A stretch of DNA of 64,000 nt from Streptomyces sp. HUAS 15-9 (GTDB taxonomy: Bacteria; Actinomycetota; Actinomycetes; Streptomycetales; Streptomycetaceae): the NCBI RefSeq assembly GCF_025642155.1, contig NZ_CP106798.1:7254001-7318000 (forward strand). The letters run 5' to 3'. A program made the translations under genes and the position numbers. Below the pieces are notes generated by a model, which was not told the DNA's origin, did no database searches, and worked only from the letters and a program-made list of their open reading frames with translations. Below, in pieces: positions 44,573-53,842 of the stretch; the first letter of the stretch is position 1; each line of letters starts with the position of its first letter.

Positions 44573-45778
44573 TCAGCCCTGGAACCGATACTCTTCGAGC
44601 AGCCTCCGGCCGATGATCATTTTCTGGATCTCGGCGGTACCTTCGCCGATCAGCAGCATCGGTGCCTCACGGTACAGGCGCTCGATCTCGTACTCCTTGG
44701 AGAAGCCGTAGCCGCCGTGGATCCGGAAGGCATCCTCCACGACCTCCTTGCAGTACTCGGAGGCGAGGTACTTCGCCATCCCGGCCTCGAGGTCGTTTCG
44801 CTCCCCCGAATCCTTTTTGCGTGCCGCGTTGACCATCATGGCATGCGCGGCCTCGACCTTGGTGCCCATCTCCGCGAGCTTGAACTGGATGGCCTGGTGC
44901 TGGGCGATCGGCTTGCCGAAAGTGTGACGTTGCTGGGCGTACTGGACGCCGAGCTCGAAGGCACGCTGGGCGACACCGCAGCCACGGGCGGCCACGTTGA
45001 CCCGGCCGACCTCGACTCCGTCCATCATTTGGTAAAAACCTCGGCCGGTGACGCCGCCGAGCACCCGGTCGGCCGGAATGCGCAGGCCGTCCATGATGAG
45101 CTCGGTGGTGTCGACGCCCTTGTAGCCCATCTTGTCGATCTTTCCGGGGATGGTCAGACCCGGGCGGACCTCGCCGAAGCCGGGCTCCTTCTCCACCAGG
45201 AAGGTCGTCATCGACTTGTGGGGCGCCGTGCCCTCGGGGTGTCCTTCGTCACTTCGGACCAGAACGGCCACCAGCGACGAGGTGCCGCCGTTGGTCAGCC
45301 ACATCTTCTGGCCGTTCAGGACGTACTCGTCGCCGTCCTTGACCGCCTTGGACGTGATCGCCGACACATCCGAGCCGAGGCCCGGCTCCGACATCGAGAA
45401 CGCGCCCCGGATGTCGCCGGCCGCCATGCGCGGCAGGAAGTGGTCCTTCTGCTCCTGCGTGCCGTGCTGCTTGAGCATGTACGCGACGATGAAGTGCGTG
45501 TTGATGATGCCGGAGACCGACATCCAGCCACGGGCGATCTCCTCGACGCACAGGGCGTACGTCAACAGGGACTCGCCCAGGCCGCCGTACTCCTCGGGGA
45601 TCATCAGACCGAACAGGCCGAGTTCCTTCAGGCCGTCCACGATCTGCTGCGGGTACTCGTCGCGGTGCTCAAGGCCGGTCGCGACCGGGATGATCTCCTT
45701 GTCCACGAAGTCGCGGACGGTGGAGAGGATCTCCTGCTGGACGTCGGTCAGACCGGCGGTCTGGGCGAGTCGGGCCAT
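44573..45778 (-). CDS. mcd: (2S)-methylsuccinyl-CoA dehydrogenase-like acyl-CoA dehydrogenase
   Basis: 401-residue flavin-dependent acyl-CoA dehydrogenase with AFSMSEPGLGSDVS, MWLTNGGTSSLVAVL, and IHGGYGFSKEYEIERLYREA. The catalytic glutamate is in the LLIGEGTAEIQKMIIGR segment. By position, four bases past the mesaconyl-CoA hydratase gene in the ethylmalonyl-CoA operon, it should oxidise methylsuccinyl-CoA to mesaconyl-CoA. Sequence alone fits other acyl-CoA substrates too, and it is shorter than the proteobacterial Mcd I recall (about 550 residues). It is the last gene of the cluster. Confidence 0.85.
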   Translation of the reverse strand: MARLAQTAGLTDVQQEILSTVRDFVDKEIIPVATGLEHRDEYPQQIVDGLKELGLFGLMIPEEYGGLGESLLTYALCVEEIARGWMSVSGIINTHFIVAYMLKQHGTQEQKDHFLPRMAAGDIRGAFSMSEPGLGSDVSAITSKAVKDGDEYVLNGQKMWLTNGGTSSLVAVLVRSDEGHPEGTAPHKSMTTFLVEKEPGFGEVRPGLTIPGKIDKMGYKGVDTTELIMDGLRIPADRVLGGVTGRGFYQMMDGVEVGRVNVAARGCGVAQRAFELGVQYAQQRHTFGKPIAQHQAIQFKLAEMGTKVEAAHAMMVNAARKKDSGERNDLEAGMAKYLASEYCKEVVEDAFRIHGGYGFSKEYEIERLYREAPMLLIGEGTAEIQKMIIGRRLLEEYRFQG

Positions 45779-45781
45779 GGC

Positions 45782-46294
45782 TTACTTCTCCTGCTGCTTC
45801 AACTCGGGGCGGCCCGGCTGCTCGCCGCCGCGCTCCTTGATGTACGTCTCGGTGGGCACCATGACCTTGCGGCGGAAGACGCACACCAGGGTGCCGTCCT
45901 GCTTGTAGCCCTTGGTCTCGACATAGACGATGCCGCGGTCGTCCTTCGACTTCGACGGCCACTTGTCGAGCACGGTCGTCTGGCCGTAGATCGTGTCGCC
46001 GTGGAAGGTCGGCGCCACGTGCTTGAGCGACTCGATCTCCAGGTTGGCGATCGCCTTGCCGGAGATGTCCGGGACGGACATGCCGAGCAGGAGGGAGTAG
46101 ATGTAGTTCCCGACGACGACGTTCTTGCCGAAGTCCGTCGTCTTCTCCGCATAGTTGGTGTCCATGTGGAGCGGGTGGTGGTTCATGGTGAGGAGACAGA
46201 ACAGGTGGTCGTCGTACTCGGTGACCGTCTTGCCCGGCCAGTGCTTGTACGTCGCCCCGACCTCGAACTCCTCGTAGGTGCGTCCGAACTGCAT
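45782..46294 (-). CDS. mch: MaoC-family mesaconyl-CoA hydratase-like protein
   Basis: 170 residues from the ATG at 46294 (start of MQFGRTYEEFEVGATYKHWP). The hot-dog hydratase pattern is present, with YDDHLFCLLTMNHHPLHMDTNYA containing the catalytic Asp and His region, then VVVGNYIYSLLLGMSVPD. In this operon it should hydrate mesaconyl-CoA to beta-methylmalyl-CoA. It is half the length of the fused proteobacterial enzyme, with a single hot-dog domain. Short gaps of 3-5 bases on both sides imply tight coupling. Confidence 0.85.
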   Translation of the reverse strand: MQFGRTYEEFEVGATYKHWPGKTVTEYDDHLFCLLTMNHHPLHMDTNYAEKTTDFGKNVVVGNYIYSLLLGMSVPDISGKAIANLEIESLKHVAPTFHGDTIYGQTTVLDKWPSKSKDDRGIVYVETKGYKQDGTLVCVFRRKVMVPTETYIKERGGEQPGRPELKQQEK

Positions 46295-46299
46295 CGCGC

Positions 46300-47265
46300 T
46301 CAGGCCTCCGGGATCTCGAACTTCGACGTGCGCTGCATGCCGGCGGCCCGGCCCTTGCCGGAGATGACCAGGGCCATCTTGCGGCTGGCCTCGTCGATCA
46401 TCTCGTCGCCGAGCATCGCGGAGCCCTTCTTGCCGCCCGCCTCGGACGTGTAGTAGTCGTACGCGTCCAGGATCAGCTCGGCGTGGTCGTAGTCCTCCTG
46501 GGAGGGCGAGAAGATCTCGTTGGACGCCTCGACCTGGCCCGGGTGCAGCACCCACTTGCCGTCGAAGCCGAGGGCGGCGGCGCGCTGGGCGACCTCGCGG
46601 TAGCCGTCGATGTTGCGGATCTGCAGGTAGGGGCCGTCGATCGCCTGGAGGTTGTTGGCGCGGGCGGCCATCAGGATCTTCATCAGGATGTAGTGGTAGG
46701 CGTCCGCCGGGTAGCCGGGCGGCTGCTCGCCCACGACCAGCGACTTCATGTTGATGGACGCCATGAAGTCGGCCGGGCCGAAGATGATCGTCTCGACGCG
46801 CTGGGAGGCCGTCGCGATCTCGTTGACGTTGTTCAGACCCTGCGCGTTCTCGATCTGCGCCTCGATGCCGATCTTGCCGACCTCGAAGCCCATTGTCTTC
46901 TCGATCTGCGTCAGCAGCAGGTCCAGGGCGACCACCTGCTGGGCCGTCTGCACCTTCGGCAGCATGATGCAGTCGAGGTTCTGGCCCGCGCCCTCGACCA
47001 CGGTCACGACGTCGCGGTACGTCCACTCGGTCGTCCAGTCGTTGACGCGCACGACCCGGGTCTTGCCGGTCCAGTCGCCCTCATTGAGGAACTTGACGAT
47101 GGTGTGCCGCGCCTCGGGCTTGGCGAGCGGCGCGCACGCGTCCTCCAGGTCCAGGAAGACCTGGTCGGCCGGGAGGCCCTGCGCCTTCTCGAGGAAGCGG
47201 GGGTTGCTTCCCGGGACCGCGAGGCACGAGCGCCGCGGACGCAGACGGTTGACGGGCGTGGTCAT
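46300..47265 (-). CDS. mcl: HpcH/CitE-family malyl-CoA/beta-methylmalyl-CoA lyase
   Basis: 321 residues. The CitE-like TIM barrel is recognised by RRSCLAVPGSNPRFLEKA, VFLDLEDACAPLAKPEAR, VRVNDWTTEWTYRDV, the glutamate of GIEAQIENAQGLNNV, and FGPADFMASI. In the ethylmalonyl-CoA pathway it splits beta-methylmalyl-CoA to glyoxylate and propionyl-CoA, and may form malyl-CoA from glyoxylate and acetyl-CoA. It overlaps the mutase gene by ATGA. Metal-binding Glu and Asp residues look intact. Confidence 0.88.
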   Translation of the reverse strand: MTTPVNRLRPRRSCLAVPGSNPRFLEKAQGLPADQVFLDLEDACAPLAKPEARHTIVKFLNEGDWTGKTRVVRVNDWTTEWTYRDVVTVVEGAGQNLDCIMLPKVQTAQQVVALDLLLTQIEKTMGFEVGKIGIEAQIENAQGLNNVNEIATASQRVETIIFGPADFMASINMKSLVVGEQPPGYPADAYHYILMKILMAARANNLQAIDGPYLQIRNIDGYREVAQRAAALGFDGKWVLHPGQVEASNEIFSPSQEDYDHAELILDAYDYYTSEAGGKKGSAMLGDEMIDEASRKMALVISGKGRAAGMQRTSKFEIPEA

Positions 47266-49310
47266 GCGGGGACCTCCAGGGGGTCGAGCTTGTTCGCTTT
47301 CCGGATCTCGTCGACGATGCGTCCGATGATGCCGGTGATGTCGAAGTCCTTCGGAGTGAAGACCGCGGCGACTCCGGCGGCCCGCAGCTCGTCGGCGTCG
47401 CCATTCGGGATGATGCCACCGGCGATCACCGGTATATCTGTGGCACCGGCCACACGGAGGCGTTCCAGCACGTCCGGAACGAGCTGGGCGTGCGAGCCGG
47501 AGAGGATGGACAGGCCGACCGCGTGCACGTCCTCGGCCAGGGCCGCGTCCACGATCTGCTCGGGCGTCAGCCGGATGCCCTGGTAGACCACTTCGAAGCC
47601 GGCGTCACGGGCCCGTACGGCGATCTGCTCGGCGCCGTTGGAGTGCCCGTCCAGGCCGGGCTTGCCGACCAGGAAGCGCAGCTTGCCGGCGCCCAGGTCG
47701 CGGGCGGTGGCGTCCACCTTCGCGCGGACCTCGGCCAGCGCCGAACCCTGCTCGACGGGGACGGCCACCGGCGCGGACGAGACGCCTGTGGGGGCGCGGA
47801 ACTCGCCGAACACCTCCCGCAGCGCGCCCGCCCATTCGCCGGTCGTGACTCCGGCGCGGGCGCACTCCAGGGTGGCCTCCATGAGGTTGTCGGTGCCCTT
47901 GGCGGCCTCCTTCAGCCGCTCCAGCGCCTTGCACGGGCGCGGGTGGTTGAAGGGCGGCTGGTAGCGCGTGTCGCGCCAGCGGCCGATCGCCTCGACGACC
48001 TGCGCCTCCACGGCCGGGTCGACGGTCTGGATCGCGGTGTCCAGGTCGGCGGTCAGCGGGTTCGGCTCGGTCGTCTCGAAGATGTTGACGCCGACGATCT
48101 TCTCCTGGCCGGACTCGATACGACCCCGGCGCTCGGCGTGCGAGGCGACCAGCTGGGACTTGAGGTAGCCGGACTCGACGGCGGCCATCGCGCCGCCCAT
48201 CTCCTGGATCCGGTCGATCTCCGCGAGGGAGTCCTCGACCAGCTGGGCCACCTTCGCCTCGATGACGTGCGAGCCCTCGAAGATGTCCTCGTACTCCAGC
48301 AGATCGCTCTCGTGCGCCAGCACCTGCTGGATGCGCAGCGACCACTGCTGGTCCCAGGGGCGGGGCAGGCCGAGGGCCTCGTTCCAGGCCGGGAGCTGGA
48401 CGGCACGCGCGCGTGCGTCCTTGGAGAGGGTCACGGCCAGCATCTCGAGCACGATCCGCTGGACGTTGTTCTCCGGCTGCGCCTCGGTCAGCCCGAGGGA
48501 GTTGACCTGGACGCCGTACCGGAACCGGCGCTGCTTGGGGTTCTCGATGCCGTACCGCTCGTGGGTGACCTTGTCCCAGATGCGGCCGAAGGCGCGCATC
48601 TTGCACATCTCCTCGACGAAGCGGACGCCCGCGTTCACGAAGAAGGAGATGCGCGCGACCACGTCGCCCATGCGCTCCTGCGGCACCTGGCCGGAGTCGC
48701 GCACGGCGTCGAGCACGGCGATCGCGGTGGACATCGCGTACGCGATCTCCTGCACCGGTGTGGCCCCGGCCTCCTGCAGGTGGTAGCTGCAGATGTTGAT
48801 CGGGTTCCACTTCGGGATGTGGGAGACCGTGTACGCGATCATGTCCGTCGTCAGCCGGAGCGACGGCCCCGGCGGGAACACATGCGTGCCCCGGGACAGG
48901 TACTCCTTGACGATGTCGTTCTGGGTCGTCCCCTGGAGCTTGGTGATGTCCGCGCCCTGCTCCTCCGCGACGACCTGGTAGAGCGCCAGCAGCCACATGG
49001 CGGTGGCGTTGATGGTCATCGAGGTGTTCATCTGCTCCAGGGGGATGTCCTGGAACAGCCGGCGCATGTCACCGAGGTGGGAGACCGGGACCCCGACCCG
49101 GCCGACCTCGCCGCGGGCGAGGATGTGGTCGGGGTCGTAGCCGGTCTGCGTCGGCAGGTCGAACGCCACCGACAGGCCGGTCTGGCCCTTGGCGAGGTTG
49201 CGCCGGTACAGCTCGTTGGACGCCTCGGCGGTGGAGTGGCCGGCATACGTGCGCATGAGCCACGGCCGGTCCTTCTCCCGCTTCACCTCGGCGGGCTGAC
49301 GCTCAGTCAT
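47262..49310 (-). CDS. meaA: adenosylcobalamin-dependent ethylmalonyl-CoA mutase
   Basis: 682 residues. The substrate barrel carries [21 protein letters not shown] and [16 protein letters not shown]. The C-terminal B12 domain (about 545-680) has the base-off motif DGHSNG with [12 protein letters not shown], and GGIIPNGD. Single-chain length and the operon (between Ccr and the CitE-like lyase) point to ethylmalonyl-CoA to methylsuccinyl-CoA conversion rather than methylmalonyl-CoA or isobutyryl-CoA mutase. The start at 49310 gives [17 protein letters not shown]. It needs the MeaB-type chaperone, which is not in this window. Confidence 0.92.
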   Translation of the reverse strand: MTERQPAEVKREKDRPWLMRTYAGHSTAEASNELYRRNLAKGQTGLSVAFDLPTQTGYDPDHILARGEVGRVGVPVSHLGDMRRLFQDIPLEQMNTSMTINATAMWLLALYQVVAEEQGADITKLQGTTQNDIVKEYLSRGTHVFPPGPSLRLTTDMIAYTVSHIPKWNPINICSYHLQEAGATPVQEIAYAMSTAIAVLDAVRDSGQVPQERMGDVVARISFFVNAGVRFVEEMCKMRAFGRIWDKVTHERYGIENPKQRRFRYGVQVNSLGLTEAQPENNVQRIVLEMLAVTLSKDARARAVQLPAWNEALGLPRPWDQQWSLRIQQVLAHESDLLEYEDIFEGSHVIEAKVAQLVEDSLAEIDRIQEMGGAMAAVESGYLKSQLVASHAERRGRIESGQEKIVGVNIFETTEPNPLTADLDTAIQTVDPAVEAQVVEAIGRWRDTRYQPPFNHPRPCKALERLKEAAKGTDNLMEATLECARAGVTTGEWAGALREVFGEFRAPTGVSSAPVAVPVEQGSALAEVRAKVDATARDLGAGKLRFLVGKPGLDGHSNGAEQIAVRARDAGFEVVYQGIRLTPEQIVDAALAEDVHAVGLSILSGSHAQLVPDVLERLRVAGATDIPVIAGGIIPNGDADELRAAGVAAVFTPKDFDITGIIGRIVDEIRKANKLDPLEVPA

Positions 49311-49327
49311 CTGTGACCTCGGTGTGC

Positions 49328-50671
49328 TCAGATGTTGCGGAAGCGGTTGATGGCGTCGATGTGCTTGGCGCGCATCTCCTCGTCGCGCACGCCCAGGCCC
49401 TCCTCGGGGGCCAGGCACAGCACGCCGACCTTGCCCTGGTGGAGGTTGCGGTGCACGTCGTACGCGGCCTGACCGGTGTCGTCCAGGGAGTACACCTTCG
49501 ACAGCGTCGGGTGGATCTTGCCCTTCGCGACCAGCCGGTTGGCCTCCCAGGCCTCGCGGTAGTTGGCGAAGTGCGAGCCGATGATCCGCTTCAGGGACAT
49601 CCACAGGTAACGGTTGTCGTACTCGTGGTTGTAGCCCGAGGTCGAGGCACAGGTGACGATGGTGCCGCCCTTGCGAGTGACGTAGACCGAGGCGCCGAAG
49701 GTCTCGCGGCCCGGGTGCTCGAAGACGATGTCGACGTCCTCGCCGCCGGTCAGCTCGCGGATGCGCTTGCCGAGGCGCTTCCACTCCTTGGGGTCCTGGG
49801 TGTTCTCGTCCTTCCAGAACTTGAAGCCCTCGGCGTTGCGGTCGATGATCGCCTCGGCGCCCATCGAGCGGCAGATGTCCGCCTTCTGGTCGCTGGAGAC
49901 GACACAGATCGGGTTGGCGCCGCCGGCCAGCGCGAACTGGGTGGCGTACGAGCCGAGGCCGCCGCTCGCGCCCCAGATCAGGACGTTGTCGCCCTGCTTC
50001 ATGCCGGCGCCGTTGCGGGAGACCAGCTGGCGGTAGGCGGTCGAGTTGACCAGGCCCGGGGCCGCGGCCTCCTCCCAGCTGAGGTGGCCGGGCTTCGGCA
50101 TCAGCTGGTTGGACTTGACCAGGGCGATCTCGGCGAGGCCGCCGAAGTTGGTCTCGAAGCCCCAGATGCGCTGCTCGGGGTCGAGCATCGTGTCGTTGTG
50201 GCCGTCGCTGGACTCCAGCTCGACGGACAGACAGTGGGCGACGACCTCGTCACCGGGCTTCCAGGCGTTGACGCCCGGGCCGGTGCGCAGGACGACGCCC
50301 GCGAGGTCGGAGCCGATGATGTGGTACGGCAGGTCGTGGCGCTTGGTGAGCTCGCTGAGCTTGCCGTAGCGCTCGAGGAAGCCGAAGGTCGGCAGCGGCT
50401 CGAAGATCGAGGTCCACACCGAGTTGTAGTTGACCGAGGAGGCCATGACGGCCACCAGGGCCTCGCCCGGGCCGAGCTCGGGCACGGCGACCTCGTCGAG
50501 GTGGAGCGACTTGCGCGGGTCCTTGTCACGGGTCTGAAGACCCGCGAACATCTCCGTCTCGTCCTTGTGCACGGTGATCGCACGGTACGACTCGGGGATC
50601 TGCAGAGCGGCGAAGTCGGCCGGTGTGGATTCCGGCGACTGGATCGCGTCCAGGATGCTCTTCACGGTCAC
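49328..50671 (-). CDS. ccr: crotonyl-CoA carboxylase/reductase
   Basis: 447 residues from a GTG at 50671 with GGAGG seven bases before. It is a medium-chain dehydrogenase/reductase with an NADPH site (LIWGASGGLGSYATQFALAGG). Residues that build the CO2 pocket in characterised Ccr enzymes are visible: Asn81 in SSVNYNSVW, the Phe-Glu pair at 172-173 in IWGFETNFGG, and His in IIGSHFANYREA. It reductively carboxylates crotonyl-CoA to ethylmalonyl-CoA, the key step of the pathway, which also provides a polyketide extender unit. First gene of the operon; 17 bp to the mutase gene. Confidence 0.96.
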   Translation of the reverse strand: MTVKSILDAIQSPESTPADFAALQIPESYRAITVHKDETEMFAGLQTRDKDPRKSLHLDEVAVPELGPGEALVAVMASSVNYNSVWTSIFEPLPTFGFLERYGKLSELTKRHDLPYHIIGSDLAGVVLRTGPGVNAWKPGDEVVAHCLSVELESSDGHNDTMLDPEQRIWGFETNFGGLAEIALVKSNQLMPKPGHLSWEEAAAPGLVNSTAYRQLVSRNGAGMKQGDNVLIWGASGGLGSYATQFALAGGANPICVVSSDQKADICRSMGAEAIIDRNAEGFKFWKDENTQDPKEWKRLGKRIRELTGGEDVDIVFEHPGRETFGASVYVTRKGGTIVTCASTSGYNHEYDNRYLWMSLKRIIGSHFANYREAWEANRLVAKGKIHPTLSKVYSLDDTGQAAYDVHRNLHQGKVGVLCLAPEEGLGVRDEEMRAKHIDAINRFRNI

Positions 50672-51036
50672 GGTGTTGCCTCCGGCGGTGAGCGCCCTGA
50701 GGGAGGGGCGCTGAGGGTTCGTCGGTGCTGCTGAGGGTTGGGTCGAGAAGTGCCGTCGGTTCGGCGGGATGGTGCTTCGGCAGCGCTTTGTGGCGCGGGA
50801 GGTTGCCTGTGACGCAGGCGCCCGGGCGTGCAGGCCATTGGCTTGCTGGGACAGCCGGCGCACGAATGGTCTCTGCGCGCCGGCCGCCCGGACTCCTTCA
50901 ACGTATGACACCGCGTGTCATCCGGCAAGGCACTGAGTGCCAGAACTTGACCTCAGATGAAATCTTTACGTGACAAACGAGCGATGATCGATCGAACGCG
51001 GCTTGAAATCCGCTCGAAAAGCTCCCCTGACATGCC
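50672..51036. other. ccr upstream region
   Basis: No gene is present. It holds the ccr ribosome-binding site, a 17-bp perfect palindrome at 50905-50921 and, beyond, the terminator of the TetR gene. The ccr promoter must lie here; the distance from palindrome to start codon (about 235 bases) means a long leader if the palindrome is at the promoter. Confidence 0.5.
50905..50921. promoter_or_regulatory. palindromic candidate operator ATGACAC-CGC-GTGTCAT
   Basis: Perfect 7-base arms with a 3-base spacer, 234 bp upstream of the ccr start and 180 bp from the end of the adjacent TetR-family gene. TetR regulators bind such palindromes. A link to this regulator is inference. Similar half-sites were not seen ahead of the hydroxyacyl-CoA dehydrogenase gene. 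Confidence 0.45.
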
Positions 51037-51063
51037 AAAACGGCCACCCCGAGGGGTGGCCGT
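51037..51063 (-). terminator. intrinsic terminator of the TetR gene
   Basis: An 11-bp complementary stem (51040-51050 with 51053-51063, ACGGCCACCCC and complement; the inner pairs open to a CGAG loop) is followed on the minus strand by TTTT. It lies 21 bases past the TetR stop. Confidence 0.8.
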
Positions 51064-51084
51064 CATCACAGCGTCGAGGAGGTC

Positions 51085-51900
51085 TCAGCGGTCCCGGAGT
51101 GCCTCCTCGATGGTCCGCATGACCTCGTCGAGGGGCGCGTCGGTACGGGCGACGGTGACCAGGACCTCGCCCTGGGCGGCGACCGCCGCCGGGACCGGTG
51201 CCGGCCTGGGCACCGGGGTGCGCCCGGCTCCGATGCCGGTGCCGAACGTCTTCCGTACGATCGCGAAGGCGTGGTCGAGCTGTGCCTCGACGTCGCCCTG
51301 ACCACCCGCCCGCAACCAGCGCCGCAGGACGTGGTTGTGGGCGGTGACGACGGCGGACGCGGCGACCTCGGCGAGCAGCGGGTCGTCGTTGGCGTCGTCG
51401 TCGTGCGCGTGCTCGTCGAAGTGGCCGAGGAGATAGCGGGTGAAGAGGCGCTCGTAGCGGGCCACCGACGCGATCTCGGCCTCGCGCAGGGTGGGCACCT
51501 CGCGCGTGAGCTTGTAGCGGGCGACCGAGATCTCCGGCCGGCCCGCGTACATCTTCATGACTTCCTTGATCCCGCGGCACACGGTGTCGAGCGGATGCTC
51601 GTGCGCGGGGGCGGCGTTGAGCACCGCCTCGGCGCGGATCAATGTGTCGTCGTGGTCCGGGAAGATCGCCTCTTCCTTGGAGCGGAAGTGACGGAAGAAC
51701 GTGCGGCGCGCGACCCCGGCCGCGGCCGCGATCTCGTCGACGGTGGTCGCCTCGTACCCCTTGGTCGCGAACAGCTCCATCGCCGCGGCCGCCAGTTCTC
51801 GGCGCATCTTGAGCCGCTGGGCGGCCGCGCGACTGCCTGCGGCACTTTCCGGCGCGTCGGGCGTAGCTGGTGTACGTGAGGACTTGGCGGGCTGGGACAT
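51085..51900 (-). CDS. TetR-family transcriptional regulator
   Basis: 271 residues from the ATG at 51900. The DNA-binding domain is at about 30-80: RRELAAAAMELFATKGYEATTVDEIAAAAGVARRTFFRHFRSKEEAIF. The ligand domain follows (SVARYKLTREVPTLREAEIASVARYERLF), and a Pro/Ala/Val-rich tail then leads to a C-terminal helix VARTDAPLDEVMRTIEEALRDR. Being longer than most TetR proteins (about 200), the tail is noteworthy. It lies between ccr and the hydroxyacyl-CoA dehydrogenase, on the same strand, with its own terminator, so it is a likely regulator of ethylmalonyl-CoA genes, perhaps sensing an acyl-CoA. Confidence 0.9.
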   Translation of the reverse strand: MSQPAKSSRTPATPDAPESAAGSRAAAQRLKMRRELAAAAMELFATKGYEATTVDEIAAAAGVARRTFFRHFRSKEEAIFPDHDDTLIRAEAVLNAAPAHEHPLDTVCRGIKEVMKMYAGRPEISVARYKLTREVPTLREAEIASVARYERLFTRYLLGHFDEHAHDDDANDDPLLAEVAASAVVTAHNHVLRRWLRAGGQGDVEAQLDHAFAIVRKTFGTGIGAGRTPVPRPAPVPAAVAAQGEVLVTVARTDAPLDEVMRTIEEALRDR

Positions 51901-51915
51901 GACCCGAACGTACTG

Positions 51916-51939
51916 CATGTGCGCAGCTCGATGCGCATG
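51916..51939. promoter_or_regulatory. near-palindrome upstream of the TetR gene
   Basis: CATGTGC and GCGCATG arms form an imperfect 24-base palindrome ending 16 bases before the TetR start codon, the usual place of an autoregulatory operator. The two arms differ in the centre. It is unlike the palindrome before ccr, so at most one of the two is this regulator's site. Confidence 0.3.
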
Positions 51940-52036
51940 TCCCGGGTTTCCCCCGCCCGCGAAGGGCGGGGGCCCGCCAGTGGGGCCGAGCAGCCCGCCC
52001 CACTCGCTGTCTTCGTCGACCCAGTCGCCGGCGCGG

Positions 52037-53842
52037 TCAGCGGCGGGCATATTCGCGGAAGCCGCGGCCGGTCTTGCGGCCGAGGCAGCCCGCGGCCACC
52101 AGGTGCTCCAGGAGCGGCGCCGGAGCGAGGCCCGGGTCGCGGAACTCGCGGTGCAGGACCTTCTCGATCGCCAGGGAGACGTCGAGCCCGACCACGTCGA
52201 GGAGTTCGAACGGGCCCATCGGGTAGCCGCCGCCGAGCTTCATCGCCGCGTCGATGTCGTCAAGGGATGCGTAGTGCTCCTGCACCATCTTGATCGCGTT
52301 GTTGAGGTACGGGAACAGCAGCGCGTTGACGATGAATCCGGCCCGGTCGCCACAGTCCACGGCGTGCTTCTTGATCTTGCCGCAGACCTCGCCGACCGTC
52401 GCGTGGACGTCGTCGGCCGTCAGCACCGTACGGACGACCTCGACGAGCTTCATGGCCGGCGCCGGGTTGAAGAAGTGCATGCCGATCACGTCCTGCGGAC
52501 GCGAGGTGGCGCGGGCGCAGGCCACGACGGGCAGCGAGGACGTGGTGGTCGCCAGCACCGCGCCCGGCTTGCAGACCTTGTCCAGCGTCGCGAACAGCTG
52601 CTGCTTGATCTCCAGGTCCTCGGCGACGGCCTCGACGGCCAGGTCGACCTCGGCGAAGGCCTCGTAGGAGCCCGCGGGCGTGATCAGGTCCAGGGTCTGC
52701 GCGGCGGCCTCGGCCGTCATACGGCCCTTGTCGACGCTGCGCGCCAGGGACTTGCCGATCCGGGCCTTGGCGGCCTGCGCCTTCTCCTCGCTGCGCGCGG
52801 CGAGGACCACCTGGTAGCCGCCCTTGGCGAAGACCTCGGCGATGCCGGAGGCCATGGTGCCGGAACCGGCGACACCGACCGAGTGGACGGAACGGCCCTG
52901 CGTGAGGGTGCCGCCCTCCAGCGGGGTCAGCGCGTCCCGCACGACCGTGGCGCTGCCCGGCGCCTCGTAGGTGTAGAAGCCGCGGCCGGACTTGCGGCCG
53001 GTCAGGCCCGCCTCGCTCAGCTGCTTGAGGATCGGGGCGGGGGCGTGCAGCCGGTCGCGGGACTCGGCGTACATGGCGTCCAGGACGGTCCGGGCGGTGT
53101 CGATGCCGATCAGGTCGAGCAGGGCCAGCGGGCCCATCGGCAGACCGCAGCCGAGCCGCATCGCGGCGTCGATGTCCTCGCGGGAGGCGTACTTCGCCTC
53201 GTACATCGCGGCGGCCTGGTTGAGGTAGCCGAACAGCAGCCCGTCCGCGACGAACCCGGGGCGGTCGCCGACCGCGACCGGCTCCTTGCCGAGCTCGATG
53301 GCGAGGTCCGTGACCGCGGCGACGGCCTGCGGCGCGGTCAGCACGCAGGAGACGACCTCGACCAGGCGCATCGCCGGGGCCGGGTTGAAGAAGTGCAGGC
53401 CGAGCACGCGCTCGGGGCGCGCGGAGTCGGCGGCGAGCCGGGTCACCGAGAGGGCGTTGGTGCCGGTCGCGAGGATCGTCTCCGGGCGGACGATGCCGTC
53501 CAGTTCACGGAAGATCTGGTGCTTGGTCTCGTACGACTCCGGGGCCACCTCGATGACGAGGTCGGCGTCGGCGGCGGCGCGCAGGTCGGTGGAGGTGCGG
53601 ACGCGGGCGAGCAGCTCCGTGCGCTCCTGCTCGGTGAGCCGCTCGCGCTCCACGGCGCGGGCGGTGGAGGAGTCCAGGGCGGCGAGCGCCTGGGCGGCGG
53701 CGGCCTCACTGATGTCGATGCCGATGACCTGGCGGCCGGCCTTCGCGAGGACCTCGGTGATGCCGGTGCCCATGGTGCCGAGACCGACGACGGCAACGGT
53801 GGTGAGCGGGGACAGAGGGGTGTCGGACAGGGGAGTGGCCAT
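52037..53842 (-). CDS. hbdA: double-length 3-hydroxybutyryl-CoA dehydrogenase
   Basis: 601 residues made of two complete 3-hydroxyacyl-CoA dehydrogenase units. The first (about 1-300) has VAVVGLGTMGTGITEVLAKAG, HFFNPAPAMRLVEVV and GCGLPMGPLALLDLIG. The second (about 315-600) has VGVAGSGTMASGIAEVFAKGG, HFFNPAPAMKLVEVV and GGGYPMGPFELLDVVG. Each half is a whole NAD-binding plus C-terminal domain, with the HFFNPxP motif. It should reduce acetoacetyl-CoA to 3-hydroxybutyryl-CoA, upstream of crotonyl-CoA. It is divergent from the HEAT-repeat gene. Confidence 0.93.
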   Translation of the reverse strand: MATPLSDTPLSPLTTVAVVGLGTMGTGITEVLAKAGRQVIGIDISEAAAAQALAALDSSTARAVERERLTEQERTELLARVRTSTDLRAAADADLVIEVAPESYETKHQIFRELDGIVRPETILATGTNALSVTRLAADSARPERVLGLHFFNPAPAMRLVEVVSCVLTAPQAVAAVTDLAIELGKEPVAVGDRPGFVADGLLFGYLNQAAAMYEAKYASREDIDAAMRLGCGLPMGPLALLDLIGIDTARTVLDAMYAESRDRLHAPAPILKQLSEAGLTGRKSGRGFYTYEAPGSATVVRDALTPLEGGTLTQGRSVHSVGVAGSGTMASGIAEVFAKGGYQVVLAARSEEKAQAAKARIGKSLARSVDKGRMTAEAAAQTLDLITPAGSYEAFAEVDLAVEAVAEDLEIKQQLFATLDKVCKPGAVLATTTSSLPVVACARATSRPQDVIGMHFFNPAPAMKLVEVVRTVLTADDVHATVGEVCGKIKKHAVDCGDRAGFIVNALLFPYLNNAIKMVQEHYASLDDIDAAMKLGGGYPMGPFELLDVVGLDVSLAIEKVLHREFRDPGLAPAPLLEHLVAAGCLGRKTGRGFREYARR

